The position numbers and the translations under genes are program-made. A DNA stretch of 39,073 nucleotides from Bacteroidia bacterium (GTDB lineage Bacteria; Bacteroidota; Bacteroidia; Chitinophagales; Saprospiraceae), in NCBI GenBank assembly GCA_018680005.1, contig JAHHJQ010000374.1, positions 1-39,073 on the forward strand, written 5' to 3'. Positions 1 through 9,315 of the stretch are shown piece by piece; positions within the stretch are counted from its first letter, which is position 1; each line of letters opens with the position of its first letter. Under the pieces are notes generated by a model. That model was given only the letters and a program-made list of their open reading frames with translations. It was not told where the DNA came from and did not search any database.

Positions 1-2025
1 CCCGTATTCCGTACCTGCATACAGTAAACCTTCACGATCAGGATCTTCTCTGACTACACGTACTGGATAATCGGCAGGTATTCCTTTGGTAATCAACTTC
101 CAGGATTTCCCGAGGTTCATGGTTTTGAAAATATAGGGTTTCCAATCACCCAATTGATAGCGCAATACGGTTGCGTACGCTTTGGAATTATTATGGCTGG
201 ATGGTTCTACTCCATCAACCCGACCTCCTTTAAAAGCTGCTGGGGTGGCATTCTTCCAATCTTTTCCGCCATTGGTGGTCACATGAACTAAACCATCGTT
301 AGATCCTACCCAAATCTGGCCTTTAGCGATCTTGGATTCTTGTATTGAATAAATGGTACTATATATTTCCTCGCCGGTAACATCTCTCGTTATTGGTCCC
401 CCGGAAGCATACTGTTTATCAGCTTCAAATGCAGTTAGGTCAGGTGAAATTGTTTCCCATGTCTTACCATCATCCCTGGTCGTATGTACATATTGAGAGC
501 AATGATAAACCAAGTCAGGATCATGCGGTGAAACGTGAATCGGAGAAACCCTTTGAAATCGATAGGGTAGATCTTTTGGATCTGTACTGTAAATATTTAT
601 GGCGCCAACATAATACTGTTGCTCTTGTCCGGTAAGTTTATTGAATACCCCAAAACGACCTTTACAATTCGAGTAGACGATGTTGTGATTGCCCGGTTTT
701 GGCACAGCAGGACCTGTTTCACAACCGCCGGTATTACGTATATAGGCATTTCCCCCTGCCTGCACACCATGAGGTGGATTGCTGGGTACACTAATGGTGG
801 AGTAGTTATCCTGCTGGCCCGCATATAACCAATATGGAGATTGGTCATCAACTTCTACCTGATAGAGTTCTGCCGTAGGCTGGTTAAACTGAGTCGACCA
901 GGTCTTCCCACCATTGAATGTGACGTTCGCTCCGCCATCATTGGCCTGAACATAGTTGTCGGAATTATCGGGATTGATCCATATATCATGGTTGTCTCCA
1001 TGTGGTGTACTATATCTCTTCCACGTCTTACCTCCGTCCGTGCTTTTCTCAAATCGGGTTGCGTTATTATATATAACATCGGCGTTATTTGGATCTGCAT
1101 CGATATTGCAATAATAAAATGGTCGATCCGTCAGCGACTTTTTGCTACTCACATGTTGCCATGTTTCTCCGTCATCAGATCTGTACAGTCCCTCTTTTCC
1201 TGCAGGCGCTTCGACTAATGCATATACCCGCTCAGGTGACGCTGAAGAAACAGCAAGATCGATTTTACCTAACAATTCTATAGGCAGCCCTTCATTAATA
1301 GCATTCCAGGTTGCTCCACCGTCTGTTGATTTTCTGATACCACCATCATTGCGCCCACCGGACTGTATTGTCCAGGGTTTGCGTTCCGCTTTCCAGAGTG
1401 AAGCATATATAACTTCTGGGTTACCCGGTTTGAATTCAACATCAACGACTCCTATTGAGTCGGAAATGAAAAGTATTTTTTCCCAGGATGTTCCACCGTC
1501 TTTGGATCGATAAACACCTCGTTCAGGATTTGGATTGAATGCCTGTCCTATAGCCGCTACAAAGACAATATTGGGATCTTTGGGATGTACCTCTACAGCT
1601 CCGATTTGTCCAACATTTCTAAGACCAACATGCTTCCATGTTTTACCGGCATCTGTGGATTTATAAACGCCTTTTCCTGCGATAACATTCGATCGGAGAC
1701 CATCCGATCCGGTTCCGACATATACGATGTTGGGATCAGATACAGATACTTGTATATCACCTATGGAGGGCGTTTCAAAATATCCATCCGATATATTCTT
1801 CCAGGAAACTCCGGCATCGGTAGTTTTCCAGACTCCACCACCTGTGGCGCCCATATAATAAGTCTGGTCATCTCCTACAACCCCACAGACTGTCGTGACA
1901 CGCCCCCCTCTGTCGGGACCAACACAGCGATACTCAAATATGTCGAGTAGGGATTGGTCAATTTGCGCATTTACACATAATGTTGAGATTGCAATGACGA
2001 GTAGGGTCAAGACTGGACTTTTCAT
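1..2025 (-). CDS. Sortilin/VPS10- or BNR-repeat (WD40/YVTN/BNR-like) secreted protein, truncated at window start
   Basis: Not in the ORF track because it has no stop inside the window. Reverse-strand translation from ATG at 2025 is open to base 1 (675 codons): MKSPVLTLLVIAISTLCVNAQIDQS (signal peptide), then many Asp-box motifs (KSTDAGKTW, RSKDGGTSW, KSTDGGATW, KSTDGGKTW, TTRDDGKTW). Confidence 0.9.
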   Translation of the reverse strand, partial: MKSPVLTLLVIAISTLCVNAQIDQSLLDIFEYRCVGPDRGGRVTTVCGVVGDDQTYYMGATGGGVWKTTDAGVSWKNISDGYFETPSIGDIQVSVSDPNIVYVGTGSDGLRSNVIAGKGVYKSTDAGKTWKHVGLRNVGQIGAVEVHPKDPNIVFVAAIGQAFNPNPERGVYRSKDGGTSWEKILFISDSIGVVDVEFKPGNPEVIYASLWKAERKPWTIQSGGRNDGGIRKSTDGGATWNAINEGLPIELLGKIDLAVSSASPERVYALVEAPAGKEGLYRSDDGETWQHVSSKKSLTDRPFYYCNIDADPNNADVIYNNATRFEKSTDGGKTWKRYSTPHGDNHDIWINPDNSDNYVQANDGGANVTFNGGKTWSTQFNQPTAELYQVEVDDQSPYWLYAGQQDNYSTISVPSNPPHGVQAGGNAYIRNTGGCETGPAVPKPGNHNIVYSNCKGRFGVFNKLTGQEQQYYVGAINIYSTDPKDLPYRFQRVSPIHVSPHDPDLVYHCSQYVHTTRDDGKTWETISPDLTAFEADKQYASGGPITRDVTGEEIYSTIYSIQESKIAKGQIWVGSNDGLVHVTTNGGKDWKNATPAAFKGGRVDGVEPSSHNNSKAYATVLRYQLGDWKPYIFKTMNLGKSWKLITKGIPADYPVRVVREDPDREGLLYAGTEYG

Positions 2026-2141
2026 GTTTTAGATATTTAATGATGACAGGAACTATGAATATCTATGTATTCAGGCAGATATCAGCTATCTATGAGCAAA
2101 TAAGTTATACTCCAACCATTTTTCATACACGGACGTTTTCA

Positions 2142-2651
2142 ATGCATACTATGACGTGGATTCTTCCATTCCTTTCCATTCTTTTATTAACTCCGAACAA
2201 CTTGCCGGATGCTGATCACAGTATTTATATAACCGTCATTGAAATTGCTCTTCCGGTAACTAAACAAGAAAAAGGCACCTTACTCATCAAAGCGTTTTCA
2301 GATGATCTTCAAAATGCACTTTATCAATTGGATTCAGGAATTGGAATTACCTCTGAGCCGTGCAGCCACTCTGAATTACTGATGGATTATACAAGGGATC
2401 ACCTGCAATTGGCGGTCGGTCAGGAGACCATCTTGCTGGAGTCGAAAAGTTGTGAACTAATAGGTGATACACATTGGTTGCGCTTTGACTTCGAATGGAT
2501 GACAACAAAGGATATATTGACCATACAGACGGATTGGTTTACTGAATTATTTCCAACCCAAACCAATATTGTCAAAGTAAGTAATAATGGAAAAACTTTC
2601 TATGACAGGTTGTCCATAGAAAAACAGTCGAGTGAAATTGAATTGAAGTAA
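2142..2651 (+). CDS. Small secreted/periplasmic protein, DUF6702-like
   Basis: ORF 2040..2651; the likely start is the internal ATG at 2142 (MHTMTWILPFLSILLL hydrophobic N-terminus), followed by HSIYITVIEIAL, which resembles DUF6702 N-termini. Confidence 0.6.
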   Translation: MHTMTWILPFLSILLLTPNNLPDADHSIYITVIEIALPVTKQEKGTLLIKAFSDDLQNALYQLDSGIGITSEPCSHSELLMDYTRDHLQLAVGQETILLESKSCELIGDTHWLRFDFEWMTTKDILTIQTDWFTELFPTQTNIVKVSNNGKTFYDRLSIEKQSSEIELK

Positions 2652-2653
2652 GT

Positions 2654-3745
2654 CTATTGACCTTCTTTAAATCCCTGCTTCGACAGAGAATAGTACAGAC
2701 GGCCACATTCGCGATCTGGTGCATTGTTGTTAGCTTTGAAAACTACCTTTTGGACATGGTCGACTGCACGTTTTTTGTGATCTGAATCTTTGATCGTAGA
2801 ATTTTCATTATCAAACTCAGCATAGATCACAGAGCCGCGTCGGTTGATACATACTTTAACCACGATGGTGCCTTCTTTTTTAATCAAAGAAGAAATCGAT
2901 GGTTTCGACATGATGTCACGGCTGAGCCGCCCCATACCTTCGATGAAACCTTCCCCAGCACCGTTGGCTCTATTTCCAGAATCAGAATCACCGTCTCCCT
3001 TGTCACCGCTTCCTGAATTACCGCTGTCGCTACTCCCATCATTTGTCTCTTTACCATCTTCTTTATCTCCCGTTCCTTCACCGGAATTGCCGTTTCTACC
3101 TTTGGTAGGATTATTCTCTGGTTTGGAGAAAAAATCACGTATTTGTTCTATGGCAGACTTTGGTTTTTCGGGTTTAGGCTGTGGTTCTGGTTCTGGTTCC
3201 GGTTCAGGCACGGGTTCTGGCTCCGGTTCTCGTACTGGTGGTCGTTCGATAGGTGGTGCTTCGACAACTTCCGGTTCCGGAATAGGTTCTGGTTCGGGCT
3301 GAGGTGGTACTGGAGGAATCTTTATAGGTTCGGGAGCTGTGGTGGTCATCAGTTCCGGTTGAGGCGTCGGGTTGATATCAGGAACTTCCTGGATTTGAGG
3401 TTCCGGTTCAGGAATAGGTTCCGGTTCAGGTAATGGATCTTCGACCTGTTCTTCTACTAATTCTTCTTCAGGAATCGTTTCTTCAACAAATGTTTCCAAA
3501 CCTGATTTGGAAGAAGCAGAAGCACCTTCGCGTTGACTACCACTGGTTTGTTCTCTGAAATCAACCATGATAACCTGAATTTCTGCAGTCTTCTCTTCAG
3601 GTAGCGGTTGCATGAATGGCCAAATCGCCATTAAGATAATTCCAGCATGGAGCATAAAGGACAAAAATCTCCCTTTGCGACGATCCTTACGATTGTCGGT
3701 AGGAATATATGCACGACGCATTCTGGATATCTGAGAATATTTCAA
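2654..3745 (-). CDS. TonB-like energy-transducer-type protein with long Pro/Glu-rich linker
   Basis: N-terminal TM (FLSFMLHAGIILMAIWPFM), EPEPEP-rich linker, Gly/Asp/Ser-rich segment, C-terminal domain GTIVVKVCINRRGSVIYAEFD...CGRLYYSL similar to TonB C-terminal domains of Bacteroidota. Confidence 0.75.
   Translation of the reverse strand: MKYSQISRMRRAYIPTDNRKDRRKGRFLSFMLHAGIILMAIWPFMQPLPEEKTAEIQVIMVDFREQTSGSQREGASASSKSGLETFVEETIPEEELVEEQVEDPLPEPEPIPEPEPQIQEVPDINPTPQPELMTTTAPEPIKIPPVPPQPEPEPIPEPEVVEAPPIERPPVREPEPEPVPEPEPEPEPQPKPEKPKSAIEQIRDFFSKPENNPTKGRNGNSGEGTGDKEDGKETNDGSSDSGNSGSGDKGDGDSDSGNRANGAGEGFIEGMGRLSRDIMSKPSISSLIKKEGTIVVKVCINRRGSVIYAEFDNENSTIKDSDHKKRAVDHVQKVVFKANNNAPDRECGRLYYSLSKQGFKEGQ
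3178..3460. repeat. Low-complexity tandem repeat encoding the Pro-Glu linker
   Basis: Recurring GGTTCYGGTTCNGG units on the + strand (EPEPEP on the - strand). Confidence 0.8.
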
Positions 3746-4002
3746 TTCAGTGGAGCTAGTCGATAAAGTATATAAGGTATGATTAGCGGGGCCTAATTAA
3801 AAGTACCAAAAGTGCAGGACTCCGGGACAACTATCAAGTATATCAACGTACATATATGAAAAACAGATACATCTTATGCGTATTAAGATCAAATCCTGTC
3901 TATTATAATTCTCTTAACGCATATTGCTTGCTTTTATCAGAGCCTTCACACTGATTAATGTCCTCATAACGAAATCCCTTCAAAGATTGTACGTCCTTCA
4001 TT

Positions 4003-4800
4003 ATGACGGGCATTGACCATCCTCTAAAAAACAACGATATGAAAAAGCAAGACGATCATTTTGGATTCGAAAGAAAAGCAAAGAAACAAGGAAGGATTAC
4101 TTCGGTTGTTGTTCATGCTCTGCTCCTAACGCTCGGTGTACTACCGTTTCTTCAAATGACGCCGGTTGATTTGGAAAGAGAGATACAAATCGTAATGGAT
4201 TTTTCCAGCGGAAGCCGTCAGGAAGGTAAGAAAGCTACTCCCAAACCTAGTACAGTGAAGAAGGCCATTCCAAAACCTGAAATCAAAAAACCTAAGGCGG
4301 TACAGACAAGCACTGTAGAGGAGACTATTCCTGTGGAAAAACAAAAGCCTGTTGAAAAATCAGAAGAAGTTGTTAAAGAAACGAACAAGGATGAGAAGCC
4401 CAAGGACGTGGAAAAACCCCCTGCAATAGCGGAAGAAGAGATCGCGGTAGCAGGCAAAGGTGCTGGTAAGGAAGGTGATGGAGATGCTGTTGACGGAAGT
4501 GCAGCGAATGGTAACGGAAGAGGATTTATTGAAGGTACTGGTGTTTTGACAAGGGCCGTTATCGCCAGAGGGGATACCAAGAGTCTTGCAAAGGTCAACG
4601 GTACCTTAATCCTAAAGATATGTATCAACAAGCGAGGTCTTGTGACTTATGCCGAGTGGGACAAAGAGCAATCCAGTATCAAAGATCCGGATATAGCACG
4701 AGCTGCTCTCGACAATGTAATCAACTATCGATTCGAAAAAGACTATAATGCGCCATCTAAAGAATGTGGCCGTCTCACATATATCTTTGAAGTGAATTAG
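4003..4800 (+). CDS. TonB-like energy-transducer-type protein, paralog of the 2654..3745 product
   Basis: N-terminal TM (VVVHALLLTLGVLPFLQM), Lys/Glu/Pro linker, C-terminus GTLILKICINKRGLVTYAEWDKEQSSIKD...NAPSKECGRLTYIF matching the divergent neighbour. Start may instead be ATG at 4039. Confidence 0.75.
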   Translation: MTGIDHPLKNNDMKKQDDHFGFERKAKKQGRITSVVVHALLLTLGVLPFLQMTPVDLEREIQIVMDFSSGSRQEGKKATPKPSTVKKAIPKPEIKKPKAVQTSTVEETIPVEKQKPVEKSEEVVKETNKDEKPKDVEKPPAIAEEEIAVAGKGAGKEGDGDAVDGSAANGNGRGFIEGTGVLTRAVIARGDTKSLAKVNGTLILKICINKRGLVTYAEWDKEQSSIKDPDIARAALDNVINYRFEKDYNAPSKECGRLTYIFEVN

Positions 4801-4882
4801 TTGGTCATCCCCAAAATATGGCATTATCATCATCAACCCTTTAGACGACTTAAATTAGAGGATATCCATCTTGATATGAATA

Positions 4883-5467
4883 TTATGGAACTACTATGTA
4901 ATCAAAATAGTCAAACTTAACTTTGACTACTTGAGGATCAATTATCTTGCCTCCCTTCCGATGTTGGTGTTGTCTAAGCCATTGACCTTCTTCAGGAAAT
5001 ACCACTCGAAATCCTGTTTTTGGATCTCCATCATCATCGACATATTGCAGGCTATATGGCTCAGTTGTGTAAACAGGATTATCTTTTCCTGGATTTTTGA
5101 TCCACAGCCCCAGACTCTCCAAAATACCTTGATTATTGGTGACAGTTATGAAAGAAGCTTCTCCGCCGATCACACCATGGTGCGGATCTCCTGTATCAAT
5201 AAAGAGACATTTTACAATCGTGAAATATTGGCTGTAAGAAGCTGTGCCATAGCAGTTGACTGTAACGACAGAACTGGATTTTGGATAAATATCTACATTG
5301 TAATTGATTTTGTTTTTGCTTTTTTTTCTTTCGCTGGATCTTTCAATTTCAGAATTTGAATCTACAGGATGAGTTTCCTTTGTACAAGAATATAAAAGGA
5401 CAGCTGTCATAATGATGATGGACACCAATATGTAGTTTGGTAGAGTTGAAAGGTTGATTTGTTTCAT
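4883..5467 (-). CDS. Hypothetical lipoprotein
   Basis: Hydrophobic N-terminus with lipobox-like VLLYSC; no family recognised. Confidence 0.65.
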   Translation of the reverse strand: MKQINLSTLPNYILVSIIIMTAVLLYSCTKETHPVDSNSEIERSSERKKSKNKINYNVDIYPKSSSVVTVNCYGTASYSQYFTIVKCLFIDTGDPHHGVIGGEASFITVTNNQGILESLGLWIKNPGKDNPVYTTEPYSLQYVDDDGDPKTGFRVVFPEEGQWLRQHQHRKGGKIIDPQVVKVKFDYFDYIVVP

Positions 5468-5576
5468 AGACTTTTGGTTTTCGGTGTAAGATTTAGATCA
5501 TCTAGAAAATTCGCTCTAATCTTGAAGATATTCTTTCATCATATTCCCAAGTTCTTGCACTATTTGGTCAGCATGA

Positions 5577-6380
5577 TCATTTTTCCTGTTGGTTCCTACT
5601 TTGTTTTGGGCTTAGACCGTAAGCGGATTTGAAATATCTGGATAGATGAGATGGGTTTTTGAATCCGACTAAATAGGCAATTTCTGATATGCTTCTTTGG
5701 CTATTTTTCAAAAGGTAATTGGCTTTTTTCAGCCTTCTGCTTCTAATATAGATAGCTACTGATTTACCTGTGAGCGCCTTGATCTTTCGATAGAGTTGGG
5801 TACGACTCATATATAACAACTGTTCCAAAATCTTGTGACTGAACGTCACATCACACAATTCTTTATCTATAATAGAATTCACCTTTTGGATAAATGAGGT
5901 CTCCATCTCCAAAACATTGTTCGAAATGGATGTTTGATTGGTAAGTTCGAAATGTCGATGCAGGACAAGACGAAGAGCCAAAAGTTTTTCAACACGAATC
6001 AATAATTCTTCTTTTCTGACAGGTTTGAAAAGAAAGGCATCTGCTCCACTTCTAAGTCCTCTGATACGATCTTCATAGGTTATAGGGGGAGATAGCAAAA
6101 TAATGGGTATATGGCTGGATCTTTCATCTTTTTTTAAGATTTCACAGAGTTCACACCCATTTTTAAGGTTGAGATATATACTACTAATAATAAGATCTGG
6201 AATTTGCTTTAACGAGAGATTTATACCTTCTTGCCCATCCTTGGCATAGAACAAATTATATTTTTCGTTTAAGCATACTTGTAAACTATGTATAGATCTA
6301 ATATCATTCTCCACGATCAAGACGAACGGTAAGTTTCCTGACCTCAGGCGAGCTGGAGAGGATTTGGTTTGGGGCACCAT
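5577..6380 (-). CDS. Response-regulator-like protein: degenerate receiver plus AraC-type HTH
   Basis: Receiver-like N-terminus (FVLIVENDIRSI...DLIISSIYLNLKNG...LFKPVRKEELL) and AraC HTH (SRTQLYRKIKALTGKSVAIYIRSRRLKKANYLL...ISEIAYLVGFKNPSHLSRYFKSAYGLSP). Confidence 0.9.
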   Translation of the reverse strand: MVPQTKSSPARLRSGNLPFVLIVENDIRSIHSLQVCLNEKYNLFYAKDGQEGINLSLKQIPDLIISSIYLNLKNGCELCEILKKDERSSHIPIILLSPPITYEDRIRGLRSGADAFLFKPVRKEELLIRVEKLLALRLVLHRHFELTNQTSISNNVLEMETSFIQKVNSIIDKELCDVTFSHKILEQLLYMSRTQLYRKIKALTGKSVAIYIRSRRLKKANYLLKNSQRSISEIAYLVGFKNPSHLSRYFKSAYGLSPKQSRNQQEK

Positions 6381-6657
6381 GTGGATCTCAGATGCAGATT
6401 TGCTTAATAAACAAATCTCAATTAATCGTAATAATGAACCTTACAAGAAATTGCCCCTCTCTAAGTGACTCTATTCGAGCTGTTTAAAGATAACTTATTT
6501 TATCTCAGAGTTCAAATATTAGAATACACAAGGGGTGGAATGTTGATTGGATGGAATCAATTCATTTGCAATTTTTTGAATTTAATTACAGACTTAAGCA
6601 TCTTACAAGGGACTTCACTAATATTATTCTATTCATTTATCCTAAATACAAATCATA

Positions 6658-7107
6658 ATGAAACAACTCATCACACTTGTCATTGCACTTGCATTATTCG
6701 CTCTGGATGCAGAAGCACAACGTTACAAAGTAGTAACCACTGTGGAATCTATCGTACCAGGCGGTATGGGCAGATCAAGAATTATTGAAAACACCGATCA
6801 GACGGATTCAGAGGCATTGACTACTGCCAGAACAGATGGTAAAAAATCAGAACAAGGTCAGATCAAAAGAAAGCAAATCAAAGTCGATAAGTTTAATGAA
6901 ACGAAGTTGCTCAATTTCTATAGTATGGTTGGCATCAATTTTCAAAACGTAGCTTCCAATGATGCAACTATAACAGACAGGCTCAATATTCTGGCTGCTG
7001 AAGGATGGGAGTTAGTCCATGTCACAAGTGCTGTGGAGTCTGACGCAGGAGAACCAGATGGCAATGGCATATTTATTACCAGGTTCATATTCAAAAGGGA
7101 TGACTGA
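6658..7107 (+). CDS. Secreted protein, DUF4177-like
   Basis: Signal peptide MKQLITLVIALALFALDAEAQ; YKVVTTVES and LNILAAEGWELVHVTSAV...FITRFIFKR resemble the DUF4177 pattern (YKVV...LN.lg.eGWELV.v...fifKR). Confidence 0.65.
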   Translation: MKQLITLVIALALFALDAEAQRYKVVTTVESIVPGGMGRSRIIENTDQTDSEALTTARTDGKKSEQGQIKRKQIKVDKFNETKLLNFYSMVGINFQNVASNDATITDRLNILAAEGWELVHVTSAVESDAGEPDGNGIFITRFIFKRDD

Positions 7108-7116
7108 TGTCAAAAA

Positions 7117-8367
7117 TTAATCAATGATCGCTTGATAAACCATCGTTTGGAATTTTGAACTTGCCTGAAGATGGTTGTTTGGCATGAGTTGAATCATCAT
7201 GATATAGATTAGATCTTCTTCCGGATCAATTCTGAAAAAGGTACCGGCTGCACCTCCCCAGCCATAGGTGCCTTCAGAACCCAGAATCCCTGTATCCGCA
7301 AGGTCAGTAACTACTGAGAAACCTAAGCCAAACCCTTTGCCAGGTGCAGGTAGAACAACTGGTCCTCCGGCATAAGGTATATCCTTACAATGGTCCTTGG
7401 TCATCAATTCTATAGTCTTTGGACTTAGTATCCGCGCACCATCGAGAATGCCTCCATTTAAGAGCATCTGGCAAAATCTTAAGTAATCATCTGTTGTTGA
7501 TACCATTCCACCACCAGCTGAAAACATGGTAACGGTTTTCGTGTATCGGCTAGTTGAAGGATGATCTATGGGCCGTAATCCCCCCTCCTTCTTTGGTGCA
7601 TAAGTAGTGACAAACCTGTCCTCTTTTTCGTCAGGTACTTCAAAAAACGTATCCTCCATTTTTAGAGGACCTAAGATTTTTTGAGAAAGATATTGATCCA
7701 GAGACATTCCGGAAAGCACTTCTATAAGTCTTCCGACAACGTCTGTAGAAACACTGTATCTCCATCCGGTAGAGGGCTCTGAGTACAATGGAAGTTTGAC
7801 TAGCGCTTGTGTGAAGGCGGCATTATCTACTGCTGATCGTCGTGAAGCTCCAGCATACAAAGAATCCACATAGCCACCGGACCAGCCATAGCCCAAGCCG
7901 GTGGTGTGTCTAAGTATGTCTATTACCTTGATCTGGTTCATAGCGGGTTTAATCACGCCATCACCATGATAAACCTGCATTTCTTTGAATTCAGGCAGAT
8001 ATTTCTCAAGTGGATCATTCAATTGAAATTTTCCATCTTCATACAACATCATCAATCCCACAGAGGCAATGGGTTTTGTCATGGAGTATATCCTCCAGAG
8101 TGAATTTTCAGAAAGAGGTGAATTGCTTTCCAGATCCGACTTACCATAGGTATTGTAATGTATCAATTTACCTTTCCTGCTTATGGCCGTTTGGACACCT
8201 GCAATTTTGCCTTCATCCACCATGCTTGTCATGACAGCATCCAATTTCTCTAATCTTTCTGAAGAGATTCCTACGGATTCTGGAGTCACTATACTAGATC
8301 CGTTCTGTGCAAGAAGCAAAGAACAAAAACTTGATATCAAGTAACTAAGTAGTATGATCTTTTTCAT
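7117..8367 (-). CDS. Serine hydrolase, beta-lactamase/AmpC-EstB family
   Basis: Signal peptide; SMTKPIAS (SxxK); RYSVSTDVVGRLIEVLSG; GYGWGGAAGTFFRIDP near the C-terminus. Confidence 0.9.
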   Translation of the reverse strand: MKKIILLSYLISSFCSLLLAQNGSSIVTPESVGISSERLEKLDAVMTSMVDEGKIAGVQTAISRKGKLIHYNTYGKSDLESNSPLSENSLWRIYSMTKPIASVGLMMLYEDGKFQLNDPLEKYLPEFKEMQVYHGDGVIKPAMNQIKVIDILRHTTGLGYGWSGGYVDSLYAGASRRSAVDNAAFTQALVKLPLYSEPSTGWRYSVSTDVVGRLIEVLSGMSLDQYLSQKILGPLKMEDTFFEVPDEKEDRFVTTYAPKKEGGLRPIDHPSTSRYTKTVTMFSAGGGMVSTTDDYLRFCQMLLNGGILDGARILSPKTIELMTKDHCKDIPYAGGPVVLPAPGKGFGLGFSVVTDLADTGILGSEGTYGWGGAAGTFFRIDPEEDLIYIMMIQLMPNNHLQASSKFQTMVYQAIID

Positions 8368-8397
8368 ATTTCGATTTTAATGAAGTTAGGGTTTGAA

Positions 8398-8817
8398 TTA
8401 TTCTGGTGTATCTAGACTTGCGATAAGTGCTTTCTTTCTTTCAGCTGGCAGTGGCATGGATTTCCGATTCGTTTTATCAAATAATACCAATACGATATGC
8501 ATGCTGGCGACCAATTCCTCCGTTCTCGCATTTTTCATTTCATGGAAGACGGTCAATGTTTTGTTTCCTACATCAACTAGTTGAGATTCGACATAAAGCA
8601 AATTGTCTTCAAATACCTCTCTGATATATTTGATATTTTGCTCAAGGACAACAATGCCAATCTTGTCTTTATCGCTTTCCTTGAAAATGTCCAATACCAA
8701 ATCAAAGTTGCGTCCGGCATGTTCGAACTTGTTGATATAGTACATCACATTCATGTGGTGATTAGAGTCGCATTCCCAAGTCATAACTGCACCACGATAA
8801 GTAATATGTTTTTTCAT
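8398..8817 (-). CDS. Acyl-CoA thioesterase, 4HBT/hot-dog fold
   Basis: YRGAVMTWECDSNHHMNVMYYINKFEHAG resembles the YbgC/4HBT active-site region (D..gHmN...Y...fe.a). Confidence 0.85.
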   Translation of the reverse strand: MKKHITYRGAVMTWECDSNHHMNVMYYINKFEHAGRNFDLVLDIFKESDKDKIGIVVLEQNIKYIREVFEDNLLYVESQLVDVGNKTLTVFHEMKNARTEELVASMHIVLVLFDKTNRKSMPLPAERKKALIASLDTPE

Positions 8818-8880
8818 ATTGAGGGGAAATTAACATATATATCCTAATTTCAGAGATAGCAATTTCATCAAATTCAGATA

Positions 8881-9315
8881 ATGACGCTTCCTAAATACTA
8901 TCGTCTGGTTCAGGTCCTCTTGACCATTGGGTGTCTTGAGTTTTTTGGTCCCATGGTCAAAGATACCGGTGCTTCGCATTTACTAAATGATGAATGGGTA
9001 GGCCACGCACGGATTCACCTGGCCTGGTTACTTGGATTTATGTTTTTTTCCGGATTGGTCAATTTATGGCTGATATGGTTCAGAACTCCGCGAGTAAAGG
9101 AGAATCTGAAAATGTCAATTATCTGGCAATCGACTCATTTACTTGGATTTTGGGGTGCCGTTGCTTTTGCACCACTATATGGTGGCCAATTGGTGGATCA
9201 TCGATATCATACCTTCATACTAGGGATAGAAGAAAATGCTTTTGTTTTTGGGGTCTTGACGATCGTGATGCTATTGGCCATTTATTTCTTTCGTAGAATT
9301 AAGATACCGGTGTGA
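8881..9315 (+). CDS. Hypothetical integral membrane protein (about 4 TM)
   Basis: Several hydrophobic segments; stop overlaps the GTG start of the next gene (GTGA). Confidence 0.7.
   Translation: MTLPKYYRLVQVLLTIGCLEFFGPMVKDTGASHLLNDEWVGHARIHLAWLLGFMFFSGLVNLWLIWFRTPRVKENLKMSIIWQSTHLLGFWGAVAFAPLYGGQLVDHRYHTFILGIEENAFVFGVLTIVMLLAIYFFRRIKIPV

Noticed and set aside
393-1950. Multiple + strand and short - strand ORFs in 393..1950
   Set aside because: They lie over the continuous minus-strand BNR/sortilin frame (675 open codons, repeated Asp-boxes), which explains the region.
2844-3433. ORFs 2844..3302 (+) and 3143..3433 (+), Ser/Gly- or Phe/Arg-rich
   Set aside because: Antisense shadows of the Glu-Pro repeat linker of the TonB-like gene; composition is a by-product of the repeat.
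4218-4631. 137-aa minus-strand ORF
   Set aside because: Antisense to the second TonB-like gene; low-complexity Ser/Ala/Pro composition with no recognisable family.
4931-5359. 142-aa plus-strand ORF
   Set aside because: Antisense to the lipoprotein 4883..5467, which has a signal peptide and lipobox.
6465-6788. 107-aa plus-strand ORF
   Set aside because: Overlaps the DUF4177-like gene in another frame; no start context or family features.
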